64,000 bases of DNA, from positions 1 through 64,000 of the forward strand of contig NZ_JAAKZG010000017.1 in assembly GCF_011045115.1 (NCBI RefSeq), in the 5' to 3' direction. Source of the stretch: Mesorhizobium zhangyense (GTDB lineage Bacteria > Pseudomonadota > Alphaproteobacteria > Rhizobiales > Rhizobiaceae). This document shows, in pieces, positions 34,568 through 42,914 of this stretch. A model generated the notes under the pieces. The model was not told where the DNA came from, searched no databases, and saw only the letters and a program-made list of their open reading frames with translations. Each line of letters opens with the position of its first letter. Position 1 is the first letter of the stretch. The translations under genes were made by a program, and so were the position numbers.

Positions 34568-35485
34568 GTGAGTGGGGCAACGTTCGAGACCAACAGCACA
34601 CCGCTTTCGGCGATCTTTTGTGTATTCGGCGCATTCTTCGCCTTTTCATGCACCGACGCCGGCGCCAAATATCTGGTGCTCGAGGGGATGCAGCCGGCAT
34701 TCGCGAGCTGGGTGAGGTTCGGCGTTCACATGATCGTCGTGGTGGCCTTGTTGCGCATTCCGACACGGCCGTCGCGTCTGCGCGTCGCGAACCTGCCGAT
34801 GCACATATTGCGCGGCATATTGCTTTTGGCATCTGGCATTCTGGGGTTCTCCTCGCTTCTCACGCTCCAACTTGTCGAGATGGTGTCGATCGCCTTCGCC
34901 GCGCCACTGGTCATCACCGCACTGGCTGGACCTTTGCTCGGAGAGAAGATCGACTGGCAGCGCTGGGTCGCGATCCTGGTCGGCTTTGTCGGCGTTCTGG
35001 TGGTAACCCGGCCTGGGTTCGGAGGCCTCCAGACGGGGCATCTCTTCGCCGGCCTTTCGGTGCTTTCCTACTGTTTCTTTGCCATTATGACACGCTGGAT
35101 GAGCGCCACCGAAACCGAGGAAAGCCTGCTTCTGATACCGGCGATCGTTGCAGTTCTGGCGATGCTGCCGGTGATCCCGTCGATCGGCTCGCTTCCCGAA
35201 AATGCAGCCCAGTGGTGTGTGCTGCTGGCGCTTGGGGTCTCAGGCTCACTCGGCCACTGGCTCCTTCTCAAGGCCTATCGGGTCGCGGCCGCCTCGGCCA
35301 TCGCGCCCTATGCATACCTCCAGATGCTTTGGACCTTGTGCTTCGGCTATTTCGTCTTCGGGCAGATGCCGGACAGATGGACCGTCGCCGGCTCGTCGAT
35401 CATCGTCGCGGGAGGGCTCTATCTCATGCACAGGGATCGTAAGCAGAGGCTTGCGGTTCGCGCTTTGCCGAACATCAACCCCTAA
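34568..35485 (+). CDS. EamA-family (drug/metabolite transporter superfamily) permease
   Basis: Integral membrane protein, 305 aa, with about ten hydrophobic helices in two EamA repeats: the first from [20 protein letters not shown], the second from [20 protein letters not shown]. Characteristic phrases are [20 protein letters not shown] and [19 protein letters not shown]. It probably exports or exchanges a small metabolite. The start codon is GTG at 34568. Position after an SDR and before a DUF1289 gene suggests co-transcription. Confidence 0.88.
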   Translation: MSGATFETNSTPLSAIFCVFGAFFAFSCTDAGAKYLVLEGMQPAFASWVRFGVHMIVVVALLRIPTRPSRLRVANLPMHILRGILLLASGILGFSSLLTLQLVEMVSIAFAAPLVITALAGPLLGEKIDWQRWVAILVGFVGVLVVTRPGFGGLQTGHLFAGLSVLSYCFFAIMTRWMSATETEESLLLIPAIVAVLAMLPVIPSIGSLPENAAQWCVLLALGVSGSLGHWLLLKAYRVAAASAIAPYAYLQMLWTLCFGYFVFGQMPDRWTVAGSSIIVAGGLYLMHRDRKQRLAVRALPNINP

Positions 35486-35511
35486 AGCGAACCGTGGAGC
35501 GGAGCGTCCGA

Positions 35512-35703
35512 GTGACACATATCGAAACGCCATGTGTTCGCATTTGCAGACAGGACAAGGATTTGGGCTTCTGCACAGGCTGCGGGCGGACGATTGAGGA
35601 AGTTTTTGAGTGGCATGACCTCGATGCGGGTCGCAGAAAGACTCTCATGGAAGAGTTGCCAATGCGCCTGCAGACCGCAGGGTTACCAAGGAAAGAGCCT
35701 TGA
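35512..35703 (+). CDS. DUF1289 small Cys-rich protein
   Basis: 63 aa with four conserved Cys in [22 protein letters not shown], broken here for length as TPCVRIC, GFC and CGRT, followed by EVFEWHDL and [13 protein letters not shown]. This is the full DUF1289 layout, probably a small metal-binding protein of unknown function. I chose the GTG at 35512 (VTHIETPC) because the family begins there; a GTG at 35494 is possible. It lies 26 bases after the EamA gene. Confidence 0.82.
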   Translation: MTHIETPCVRICRQDKDLGFCTGCGRTIEEVFEWHDLDAGRRKTLMEELPMRLQTAGLPRKEP

Positions 35704-35766
35704 TAAGCCGTCGCACGCAAAAGCATCATTCCGTTGGCAGATAGCGGCTTGGGGTCCGTTGGTCCG

Positions 35767-35784
35767 GTCCCCTATCGCAGTGAC
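35767..35784 (+). promoter_or_regulatory. GTCCC-N8-GTGAC inverted repeat (regulon motif)
   Basis: GTCCC, 8-base spacer, GTGACACA. It is 100 bases upstream of the short ORF at 35885 and 213 bases upstream of livH, at the head of the second Liv operon. Confidence 0.5.
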
Positions 35785-35884
35785 ACATCCAACTCAGATA
35801 TGGGCTAGAATCTACACCCAATCTGGAGGAGGAATGGGTCATCGCCGATAATGTTCGAAGGCGAGCACTCAGGGAGGAATATCT

Positions 35885-36004
35885 ATGGTAGTCAGTACCC
35901 AGACGATGCTGGGAGGTCGACATACGTCACCATTGCACACCGGCGTTAACGCCTTTGCGAAATCCGGTCGGCTCACTCGGCCGAGTGGGTACACGCCATG
36001 CTGA
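35885..36004 (+). CDS. Short ORF (39 aa) upstream of and overlapping livH
   Basis: An ATG preceded by a strong GGGAGGAATATCT opens a 39-codon frame (MVVSTQTMLGGRHTSPLHTG then VNAFAKSGRLTRPSGYTPC) whose TGA at 36002-36004 overlaps the livH start at 35998. livH itself has only a weak ribosome-binding site, and a perfect 14-bp palindrome (CACTCGGCCGAGTG) lies within the ORF just upstream of it. The arrangement suggests translational coupling or attenuation of the transporter operon. The peptide resembles nothing I recognise and may be only a leader. Confidence 0.4.
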   Translation: MVVSTQTMLGGRHTSPLHTGVNAFAKSGRLTRPSGYTPC

Positions 36005-36891
36005 TGCAGCAGCTTTTGAACGGTATCGTCGTCGGTAGCGTCTATGGTCTCTTCGCCCTTGGTTTCACGCTGATCTTTGGCGTCAATCACATCATGAACA
36101 TGGCGCATGGAACCATATTCATGTGGGGTGCTTTCGCAGGGCTCTATGCGGTTACGCTGTTCGACGTGCCTTTTCCCGTTGCGGTGCTCATCGGCGCATT
36201 GGGAGGAGGTCTGGTTTCGGTTATTCTCGATTGGACGGCGTTCAGACCATTGCGCAAGCAAGGGGCGCCTGAATTCTCGTCGATCGTCTCCTCGATCGGG
36301 GCGAGTTTGATCCTTCTGTCGTTGGCTCAGCAACTCACCGCTACGCGCGTGATGCGCTTTCCCTTCGACATCTTTCCCATCGTGGCGTTCAACTTCTTCG
36401 GCCTGCGCATCCAGCTGCTGCAGCTGGTCATCATAGCGATCGTCGTCCTGATGGTCGTCGGGCTGCTTTATTATCTCTACCGGACCAGCTTCGGACGCCA
36501 GATCCGGGCGGTGGCGGTTTCCGAGCACACCTCCAAGCTGCTCGGCATCAACCCGACGGCAATCAATTTCCAGGTGTTCTTCATCTCCGGAGCATTGGCC
36601 GGTATCGCAGGCGTTCTCATCGGCATCGTCTTCAACTCGGTGCATTTCATGATGGGCGAACCGCTTCTCCTGCGAGCCTTTGTCGTGATTATTCTGGGTG
36701 GATTGGGCAGCATTCCAGGTGCGCTTATCGCTGGCCTGCTGATCGGCATCATCCAGACGCTGACGGTTGCCTATCTCTCGGCCGGGCTTGCCGATGCTCT
36801 CGTCTTCTCAACACTCTTTCTCGTCCTGCTCGTCAGGCCTACCGGGCTTTTCGGCGGTGCGAGCGCAGTCGCTAGGGTGACACGCAGATGA
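35998..36891 (+). CDS. livH: ABC transporter permease, LivH type (second system)
   Basis: Inner-membrane permease, 297 aa, starting MLMQQLLNGIVVGSVYGLFA with the family phrase IFGVNHIMNMAHGTIFMWGA. The C-terminal VIILGGLGSIPGALIAGLL is the ATPase-coupling loop and RPTGLFGG the usual end. It belongs to an ordered livHMGF set with the binding protein last. It differs clearly from the first system's LivH (2169), so the two importers are not a recent duplication. The start is embedded in a short overlapping upstream ORF. Confidence 0.92.
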   Translation: MLMQQLLNGIVVGSVYGLFALGFTLIFGVNHIMNMAHGTIFMWGAFAGLYAVTLFDVPFPVAVLIGALGGGLVSVILDWTAFRPLRKQGAPEFSSIVSSIGASLILLSLAQQLTATRVMRFPFDIFPIVAFNFFGLRIQLLQLVIIAIVVLMVVGLLYYLYRTSFGRQIRAVAVSEHTSKLLGINPTAINFQVFFISGALAGIAGVLIGIVFNSVHFMMGEPLLLRAFVVIILGGLGSIPGALIAGLLIGIIQTLTVAYLSAGLADALVFSTLFLVLLVRPTGLFGGASAVARVTRR

Positions 36892-37766
36892 TGTCCTTTT
36901 TCAATTCGTACACACCGCTCCTTGAACTCGCTTTGTTCAACGCGTTGCTTGCGTTCAGCCAGTACGTGGTTCTGCGGGCAGGTGTTTTCTCGCTCGGCAC
37001 TGCTGCCTTTGCCGCTCTCGGTGCCTATGCCGCGGCGATCATGGTGACGAAGCTCGGCATGCCGGCCTGGTTGGGCCTGATTGCCGCCGTCGGGCTTGGC
37101 ACGGTGGCTGGCGCGCTTGTCGCGGTACCTTTGGCCCGCCTCCGTGGCGTGTTCCAGGCACTGGCAACGCTTGCTCTGGTCCAGATCGTGCTGTCCATCA
37201 CGCTCAACTGGGTCGATGTGACGGAAGGGGCTCTCGGCATCAACAGCATCCCCAAGACCATTGGCCTGTTCGGGATGTTCTGTGCTGTTGCCGTCGTGAC
37301 CTACCTGATGTCTGCGATGGGTTCCACGAGTATCGGGCGCGCCTTCGATATCATACGCGAGGACGAGACCGTTGCCGTGTCGCTTGGCATTTCCGTGCCG
37401 AAGCATCACATGATTGCCTTCATCCTGTCGGGAGCGATCGCTGGGCTCGCGGGTGGACTGCATGCCTATACGAGCTACTCGATCACGCCCAACGAATACG
37501 GCTTCAACATGCTGGTGATGGTGCTGGCCATGGTCGTGCTTGGCGGGCGGGTCTCTGTGTGGGGACCCATCGTCGGTGCCGTTGTGCTGACTGCACTTCC
37601 CGAACTGCTGCGCGGACTGCAGGAATATCGCACCGTGGTGCAGGGAGCGCTTTTGATGCTCTCGATCATCTTCCTGCCACGGGGCGTTGCGGACACGTTG
37701 ATCGGCACGTTGAGACGAAGGCGCATTACACTGGCGAGCACGAAAGCCAAGGCGGTGACGATATGA
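36888..37766 (+). CDS. livM: ABC transporter permease, LivM type (second system)
   Basis: Second permease, 292 aa, short for LivM because the hydrophilic N-terminus is absent. FSLGTAAFAALGAYAAAIMV corresponds to the LivM core, followed by ARLRGVFQALATLALVQIVL, IREDETVAVSLGISV and the coupling loop VLGGRVSVWGPIVGAVVL. The ATG overlaps the livH stop (ATGA), and its own stop overlaps the livG ATG in the same way, giving strict translational coupling along the operon. Confidence 0.92.
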   Translation: MMSFFNSYTPLLELALFNALLAFSQYVVLRAGVFSLGTAAFAALGAYAAAIMVTKLGMPAWLGLIAAVGLGTVAGALVAVPLARLRGVFQALATLALVQIVLSITLNWVDVTEGALGINSIPKTIGLFGMFCAVAVVTYLMSAMGSTSIGRAFDIIREDETVAVSLGISVPKHHMIAFILSGAIAGLAGGLHAYTSYSITPNEYGFNMLVMVLAMVVLGGRVSVWGPIVGAVVLTALPELLRGLQEYRTVVQGALLMLSIIFLPRGVADTLIGTLRRRRITLASTKAKAVTI

Positions 37767-38518
37767 AAGCGCTCGTACTCGACGATATTGCCCGCAGCTT
37801 CGGCGGCCTGCCTGCCGTTGATGGAGTGAGCCTGACCGCTCCGGCCGGGCGCATCACCGGCCTCATCGGACCGAACGGTGCCGGCAAGACCACGGTGGTC
37901 AATATGATCACCGGGCTGCTCAAAGTGACGCGCGGCCGCATTCTGGTTGGTGACGAGGATGTCACGGAGGCGGATGCGCCGATGTTGGCGCGTGCCGGGG
38001 TGGCGCGCACTTTCCAGAATATCCGCCTCATCGGCGATGCCAGTGTTCTCGACAATGTCGTTGCCGGCTTCCATCGCCATGAAAAGGTGGGGACGCTGGC
38101 AAATCTGCTTGGCCTGCCGTCGGCGGTTCGCGAAAGGCGGGAATTGGAGAACAAGGCAAGCGCACTGCTTGAGCGTTTCGGTATGACGGGGCTGGCGAAA
38201 CATCCGGCCGGCAGCCTCTCCTATGGCCATCAGCGTCGTATCGAGATGATGCGCGCTCTGGCCATGGACCCGGCGGTGTTGCTGCTGGACGAACCGGTGG
38301 CGGGCATGAACGATACCGAGGCACACAGCCTTGCCGACATCTTCCGCTCGGTTGCGCAGCAAGGCGTGGCGATCCTGCTCATCGAGCACAATATGCGGTT
38401 CGTCATGTCGCTTTGCCAGCACATCTACGTGCTCGCTTCCGGTCAATTGATCGCGGAGGGCGACCCGGACGCGGTCGGCCAGAATCCGAAGGTCATAGAA
38501 GCCTACCTCGGAGCCTGA
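37763..38518 (+). CDS. livG: ABC transporter ATP-binding protein, LivG type (second system)
   Basis: ATPase, 251 aa. Walker A is GPNGAGKTT, the Q-loop lies in VARTFQNIRLIG, the signature region is SLSYGHQRRIEMMRALA, Walker B is VLLLDEPVAGMN and the H-loop IEHNMRF. The true start is the ATG at 37763 (MKALVLDDIARSFGG), overlapping the livM stop; the longer open frame upstream lies within livM. It pairs with LivF at 38521. Confidence 0.94.
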   Translation: MKALVLDDIARSFGGLPAVDGVSLTAPAGRITGLIGPNGAGKTTVVNMITGLLKVTRGRILVGDEDVTEADAPMLARAGVARTFQNIRLIGDASVLDNVVAGFHRHEKVGTLANLLGLPSAVRERRELENKASALLERFGMTGLAKHPAGSLSYGHQRRIEMMRALAMDPAVLLLDEPVAGMNDTEAHSLADIFRSVAQQGVAILLIEHNMRFVMSLCQHIYVLASGQLIAEGDPDAVGQNPKVIEAYLGA

Positions 38519-38520
38519 CC

Positions 38521-39237
38521 ATGCTGACGATCGAAAACCTTTCCGTGTCCTACAAGGGAATCCGCGCTCTGCGCGGCGCCAGCCTCCAGGTGAAGAAGGG
38601 TGAGATCTTCGCCCTGATCGGCCCGAACGGCGCCGGCAAGTCGACGCTTCTTAATGCAGCAAGCGGCATCGTTCCCATAGCACAGGGTCGCATCCAGCTC
38701 GAAGGCGAAGTCATCAGCGGTCGTGCGGCGCATCTGATAGCCCGCTCCGGCCTGATCCAGGTGCCGGAGGGCCGACGTGTCATCGGGCCGTTGACCGTTG
38801 CGGAGAACCTTCAGCTCGGGCGCCAGGCTTCAGGTGTGCGTGGCAGCGATGCCTCTGATCTGGATCAGGTGCATAGCTTGTTTCCCATCCTCGCAGAGCG
38901 TCGTAATCAGCTCGCGGGCCTTCTTTCGGGTGGGCAGCAGCAGATGCTGGCGATCGGCCGTGCACTGATGGGACGACCGCGCGTGCTTCTTCTCGACGAA
39001 CCTAGTCTTGGTCTTGCGCCGGTGATCATTCGCGAAGTTTTCGACGCGCTGATCCGGTTGAACAAGGAGGGTCTGACGATCCTTCTCGTCGAGCAGAATG
39101 CGCGCCTTGCACTGGAAACGGCGGCGAATGCGGCGGTCATCGAGCAGGGCCGCATCGTCCATCAGGGCGAGGCCTCTGCCCTGGCCAACGATCCGGTTGT
39201 GGCCGACCATTATTTTGGCCGCGCAACCGCAGCCTAG
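38521..39237 (+). CDS. livF: ABC transporter ATP-binding protein, LivF type (second system)
   Basis: ATPase, 238 aa. Walker A is GPNGAGKST, followed by LIQVPEGRRVIGPLTVAENL, signature LLSGGQQQMLAIG, Walker B VLLLDEPSLGLAP and H-loop VEQNARLA. It starts two bases after livG stops, at MLTIENLSVSY. It completes the ATPase dimer. The following 200-base gap contains a regulon motif and then the binding-protein gene, so the latter has its own promoter. Confidence 0.94.
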   Translation: MLTIENLSVSYKGIRALRGASLQVKKGEIFALIGPNGAGKSTLLNAASGIVPIAQGRIQLEGEVISGRAAHLIARSGLIQVPEGRRVIGPLTVAENLQLGRQASGVRGSDASDLDQVHSLFPILAERRNQLAGLLSGGQQQMLAIGRALMGRPRVLLLDEPSLGLAPVIIREVFDALIRLNKEGLTILLVEQNARLALETAANAAVIEQGRIVHQGEASALANDPVVADHYFGRATAA

Positions 39238-39255
39238 AGGCAGCAGGCACGGGCT

Positions 39256-39273
39256 CTCCCTGCATTGGGGGAC
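39256..39273 (+). promoter_or_regulatory. CTCCC-N8-GGGAC inverted repeat with AGACG tail (regulon motif)
   Basis: CTCCC, 8-base spacer, GGGACAGACG. It is 164 bases upstream of the binding-protein ATG at 39437, the longest clear spacing to a plus-strand start. Confidence 0.55.
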
Positions 39274-39436
39274 AGACGTTGCATCGGGCAAGATCTAGAC
39301 AGGGCATGGTGCAATTCTTTTCGCCACAAGAGTGCATGAACGCTCACCAGGCAGATAGGCATGCTCGGAGCATCGTTGAGATGCTTCGAGGCCAGAGTTC
39401 GTATCACGCATCGCTTTATTCCAAGGGAGGAAGATC

Positions 39437-40573
39437 ATGAAACTGTTACGCAGAACACTGCTGGCCGGCAGTGTCGCAATGCTGGCGATGACCGCTTTTG
39501 CTGCACCCGGCTCAGCTGAGAACATCAAGATCGGCGTGATGAACGCGCTCACCGGCGCCTATGCCTTCGGCGGCGTGCCGATCCAGAACGGCATGAAGCT
39601 CGCCATCAAGGAAGCCAACGAGTCCGGCGTGCTGGGCGACACGAAGATCGATGTTATCGAAGCCGACTCTGCCGGCGACAAGGGCCAAACCATCACGCTG
39701 GTCAGCAAATTCGCGCAGAGCGACAATGTGCTCATGATCATCGGCCCCACCACCAGCCTCGAGGCTACGGGCGGAGCGCCGGTCGCCAATGAGCTCAAGG
39801 TTCCGATGTTCGTCATCGGCTCATCCAAGGCTATCCTGGACGCAGGTCCGTACTCCATGAAGGTGCAATCCGTCGGCACCGACATCATGGGCCATCTGAG
39901 CAAATATGCAGTCGAGAAGCTCGGCGTGAAAAAGGTGAGCCTTGTCTTCGATCGCGCCAATGACGGCTTCGTCGGCCAGAAGGACGCTTTCAAGAAGCTG
40001 CTAGGGGATGCCGGCGTCGAGATCGTTTCGGAAGAGGGGATACTCTCCTCTGATACAGATTTCCTGGCGCTTGCCACCAAGCTCGCCGGGCAGGACATCG
40101 ACGCCTTCTTCGTGGCCGCTCCGGCCGAAGTCGGTTCCAACGTGCTGCTGCAGGCGCGTCAGGGCGGTGTTCCGACGAATGTGCTTTTCCTCGGGCCGTC
40201 TACATTCGGTTCCGATTCCTTCATTGAAACCGCAGGCGGTGCGTCCGAAGGCGCGTTCGTCGTATCAGACTATTTTGTCGGCGATCAGGGTGAGCTCAAT
40301 CAGAAGTTTGTGAAAGCTTACACTGACGCATACGGGAACGGGCCTGACAACTGGGCGGCGATGGGTTATGCGCTCGCCACGCTTGCCGTGCAGTCGATCA
40401 AGGAAGCCGGCCCTAACCCGGATCGGGAAAAGGTCAAGGACGCAATGAATGCGCTGCGCGACCAGCCGACCGTGATCGGCAATCATACCTGGTCCATGGA
40501 TGAGGGACGTAACCCACACTATGGCGCGGCGGTTCTCACCGTGAAGGATGGCAAATTCGAACTCGCCCAATAA
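39437..40573 (+). CDS. ABC transporter substrate-binding protein, LivK type (second system)
   Basis: Periplasmic binding protein, 378 aa. The signal peptide MKLLRRTLLAGSVAMLAMTA ends near GSAEN, and the body begins IKIGVMNALTGAYAFGGVP. IIGPTTSLEATGGAPVANEL and FVIGSSKAILDAG are typical of HAAT binding proteins. It is clearly divergent from the two related binding proteins at 783 and 7586, so its ligand probably differs. CAAGGGAGGAAGATC precedes the ATG. A strong hairpin terminator follows at 40612. Confidence 0.92.
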   Translation: MKLLRRTLLAGSVAMLAMTAFAAPGSAENIKIGVMNALTGAYAFGGVPIQNGMKLAIKEANESGVLGDTKIDVIEADSAGDKGQTITLVSKFAQSDNVLMIIGPTTSLEATGGAPVANELKVPMFVIGSSKAILDAGPYSMKVQSVGTDIMGHLSKYAVEKLGVKKVSLVFDRANDGFVGQKDAFKKLLGDAGVEIVSEEGILSSDTDFLALATKLAGQDIDAFFVAAPAEVGSNVLLQARQGGVPTNVLFLGPSTFGSDSFIETAGGASEGAFVVSDYFVGDQGELNQKFVKAYTDAYGNGPDNWAAMGYALATLAVQSIKEAGPNPDREKVKDAMNALRDQPTVIGNHTWSMDEGRNPHYGAAVLTVKDGKFELAQ

Positions 40574-40611
40574 GGCGCGTTCAGCTTCCAACTCCCAAAA
40601 TCCTTGTCGAA

Positions 40612-40639
40612 GGCCGCTCTCCCCAAGGGGAGGGCGGCC
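40612..40639 (+). terminator. Hairpin terminator after the binding-protein gene
   Basis: A 13-bp stem (GGCCGCTCTCCCC against GGGGAGGGCGGCC, one G-T pair) with an AA loop is followed by a short TTCT. It separates the second Liv operon from the next SDR unit. Confidence 0.7.
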
Positions 40640-40661
40640 TTCTGCATACTGCCGCCCGAAT

Positions 40662-40678
40662 GTCCCTGAACGAGGTAC
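40662..40678 (+). promoter_or_regulatory. GTCCC-N7-GGTAC inverted repeat with AGACG tail (regulon motif)
   Basis: GTCCC, 7-base spacer, GGTACAGACG. It lies between the upstream terminator and the SDR ATG at 40740, 62 bases from the latter. Confidence 0.55.
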
Positions 40679-40739
40679 AGACGCAACCGGCTGCCTTGAA
40701 TTACCTCTCTTGCGATAGTGAAACAGGGAGAGAGATATC

Positions 40740-41510
40740 ATGAGGTTCAAGGACAAGATCGTGATCATCACCGGTGGCGGATCGGGTATGGGCCTTGCAG
40801 CCTCCAAGCTCTTTTCGTCGGAGGGCGCTACCGTTGTTATCGTCGACATCAAGGCTGAAACTGCCCAGAGCGCGGCCAAGACGGTTGAGGCTGCCGGCGG
40901 CAAGGCTTTCGCTATCCAAGGCGATGTCGCCGACAAGGAAGTGGCACAGCAAACCGTCAAGGACGTCGTGTCTCGCCACGGGCGCGTCGATATCTTGCTC
41001 AACAATGCCGGCATCGCCACGATACAGCCGGCAGAGGCATATACCGAATGGGAGCGCATTCTCGGCGTCAATCTCAATGCTCCGTTTTACTGGTCACAGG
41101 CGGCCGCGTCGCAGAGCATGATCGCCAACAAGAAAGGCGCGATCGTCAACGTCGCGTCCCTGGCGGCGATGGTCGCCTATCCGGGGGATGTCGGCTACAT
41201 CGCCGGCAAGGCAGGTGTTCTCGGTCTTACACGGTCGCTGGCCGTGGAGTGGGCCAAGCACAACATCCGCGTCAACTGCATCTGCCCCGGCTTCACCGAT
41301 ACGCAGATCATCAAGGATATGGAAAAAATCGATCCGAACCGTTTCATCGAACGGCGCAAGCGCATTCCCATGGCGCGCGCGGCGCGGCCCGAGGAAATGG
41401 CAGATGCCATGGCCTACCTGTCCTCGGATCAATCTTCCTACGTTACGGGCGCGGTGCTCAATGTCGATGGCGGCCAGATTGCGTTGTCATCCGGCTGGTC
41501 GCCTGCCTGA
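40740..41510 (+). CDS. Short-chain dehydrogenase/reductase
   Basis: Classical SDR, 256 aa. IITGGGSGMGLAASKLF is the cofactor motif, VIVDIKAE shows Asp for NAD(H), LLNNAGIAT is the NNAG motif, IVNVASLAA holds the Ser and VGYIAGKAGVLGL the catalytic Tyr/Lys. The C-terminus reads TGAVLNVDGGQIA. CAGGGAGAGAGATATC precedes the ATG. It is flanked by its own upstream motif and by a P450 gene downstream, so it may oxidise a P450-generated alcohol. Confidence 0.92.
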   Translation: MRFKDKIVIITGGGSGMGLAASKLFSSEGATVVIVDIKAETAQSAAKTVEAAGGKAFAIQGDVADKEVAQQTVKDVVSRHGRVDILLNNAGIATIQPAEAYTEWERILGVNLNAPFYWSQAAASQSMIANKKGAIVNVASLAAMVAYPGDVGYIAGKAGVLGLTRSLAVEWAKHNIRVNCICPGFTDTQIIKDMEKIDPNRFIERRKRIPMARAARPEEMADAMAYLSSDQSSYVTGAVLNVDGGQIALSSGWSPA

Positions 41511-41555
41511 CCGAACCAACCTGTCTTGCTCGCGCAGGACCCGTCGTTTGAGGAC

Positions 41556-41573
41556 GTAACCGCGCAAAGTGAC
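41556..41573 (+). promoter_or_regulatory. GTAAC-N8-GTGAC inverted repeat (weak regulon motif)
   Basis: GTAAC, 8-base spacer, GTGACAGCG, ending 59 bases upstream of the P450 ATG at 41632. An overlapping perfect palindrome GTGAC-N5-GTCAC occupies 41569-41583, so the assignment is less certain. Confidence 0.35.
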
Positions 41574-41631
41574 AGCGGGTCACGTGCAAACGTGAGACAA
41601 TTCAAGTTCACTCGTATTGGGAGGTGCGTAC

Positions 41632-42891
41632 ATGAATGATATCTCACCGGTAAAAAGCACAAGCGGTTGCCCGTTTCATGGGGCCGGCGCAGGTTTCACG
41701 CCATACTACCACGAGGACATGTTCGAGGCGCTTGCCGAGGCACGGCGCAACGAACCGGTATTCTACGATCAGGATACCGGTTACTGGATCATCTCGCGCT
41801 ACGATGACGTGCTTTCCATCATGCATGACCACGAGCGCATATCGGCGGTGAACACCAGCGAATCTGCCACGCCGCTGCATCAGGATGCCTTGGATATCCT
41901 GAAGAATGGCAAGTTTACTGCCGAGGCGATTCAGTCCAACTGCGATGGCCCGCGTCACGCGCGTGTCCGGAACGTGTCCGCGCAGCTTTTGAACATCCGC
42001 ACCTTCGCGCAACTCGAGAGCGATATCAGGCGGCTCGTGACCGAGGCGCTCGACGCTCTGCACGGCAAGGAGCGCGCCGATCTGCTAGCCCATTTCACCT
42101 ACGAACTTCCGGCGCAGGTGCTGTTCCTCATTCTGGGCATACCGAAGGCGGATACTCACAACGTCAAGAAGTGGGCTGGCAAGCGCACAATCATGAATTT
42201 CAGCCCGTCGACCTACGAGCAGCAGGTCGACGGCGCCCGACATATGGTCGACTACTGGCGATACTGCGTGGATATGGTCGCTGATCGTATGAAGAACCCG
42301 AAGGACGATTTCGCCAGCAATCTACTCAAGCTTCGCAACGGCGACGACAGCGTCATTACACTGAACGAGTTGACTTCAGTCGTCTACGGCGTTGTCTTTG
42401 CAGGCCATGAAACAACGACCAGCCAGTTGACCAACGCGTTCCGCGCGCTTTTGACCGAGCGTGAAAACTGGGAAGCGCTTTGCGCAGATCCTTCGCTTAT
42501 CCCCAACGCCGTCGAAGAGGCTTTCCGTTATTGCGGGGCGGTCATCAATTGGCGACGCCGGGCAAAGACCGAAGTCGAGATCGGCGGCGTAAAGATCCCG
42601 GCGGGTGGCAACATCATGCTGTCCTTTGCTTCCGCCAACCGTGACGAGAAGCATTTCGAGAACCCGGAAAAATTCGATATCCGTCGCAAGAATGCCCGCA
42701 AGCATCTGACAATGGGCAACGGCCTTCATGTCTGTCTCGGCGCGCCGCTGGCACGTCTCGAAATGAAGATCATGCTCGAAGAGTTCACCCGGCGTTTCCC
42801 GGGCTTGCGCCTCTCGGAAGGCCAGAAAATCGACCACGCACACACCTATGTGTTCCGGGCGCCGCGCTCGCTACCCGTCGAACTTCAGTAA
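41632..42891 (+). CDS. Cytochrome P450 (non-CYP199 group, CYP116-like style)
   Basis: Soluble P450, 419 aa. The N-terminus GCPFHGAGAGFTPYYHEDMF leads into EPVFYDQDTGYWIISRYDDV. The I-helix is FAGHETTTSQLTNAF (canonical AGxET), ExxR is in VEEAFRYCG, and the heme loop is MGNGLHVCLGAPLARLE with Cys368, where the first Phe is replaced by Met. It differs from the CYP199-like P450s and closely resembles 43977-45245, so the two are paralogues. It would need external electrons, as no fused reductase follows. ATG 41632 follows GGGAGGTGCGTAC. Confidence 0.92.
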   Translation: MNDISPVKSTSGCPFHGAGAGFTPYYHEDMFEALAEARRNEPVFYDQDTGYWIISRYDDVLSIMHDHERISAVNTSESATPLHQDALDILKNGKFTAEAIQSNCDGPRHARVRNVSAQLLNIRTFAQLESDIRRLVTEALDALHGKERADLLAHFTYELPAQVLFLILGIPKADTHNVKKWAGKRTIMNFSPSTYEQQVDGARHMVDYWRYCVDMVADRMKNPKDDFASNLLKLRNGDDSVITLNELTSVVYGVVFAGHETTTSQLTNAFRALLTERENWEALCADPSLIPNAVEEAFRYCGAVINWRRRAKTEVEIGGVKIPAGGNIMLSFASANRDEKHFENPEKFDIRRKNARKHLTMGNGLHVCLGAPLARLEMKIMLEEFTRRFPGLRLSEGQKIDHAHTYVFRAPRSLPVELQ

Positions 42892-42914
42892 GCCTCCAAG
42901 GGAAGGAAGTTCAG

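Noticed and set aside
37475-38446. 323-codon open frame on the minus strand
   Set aside because: It is antisense to livM and livG of the second importer, with no domain of its own.
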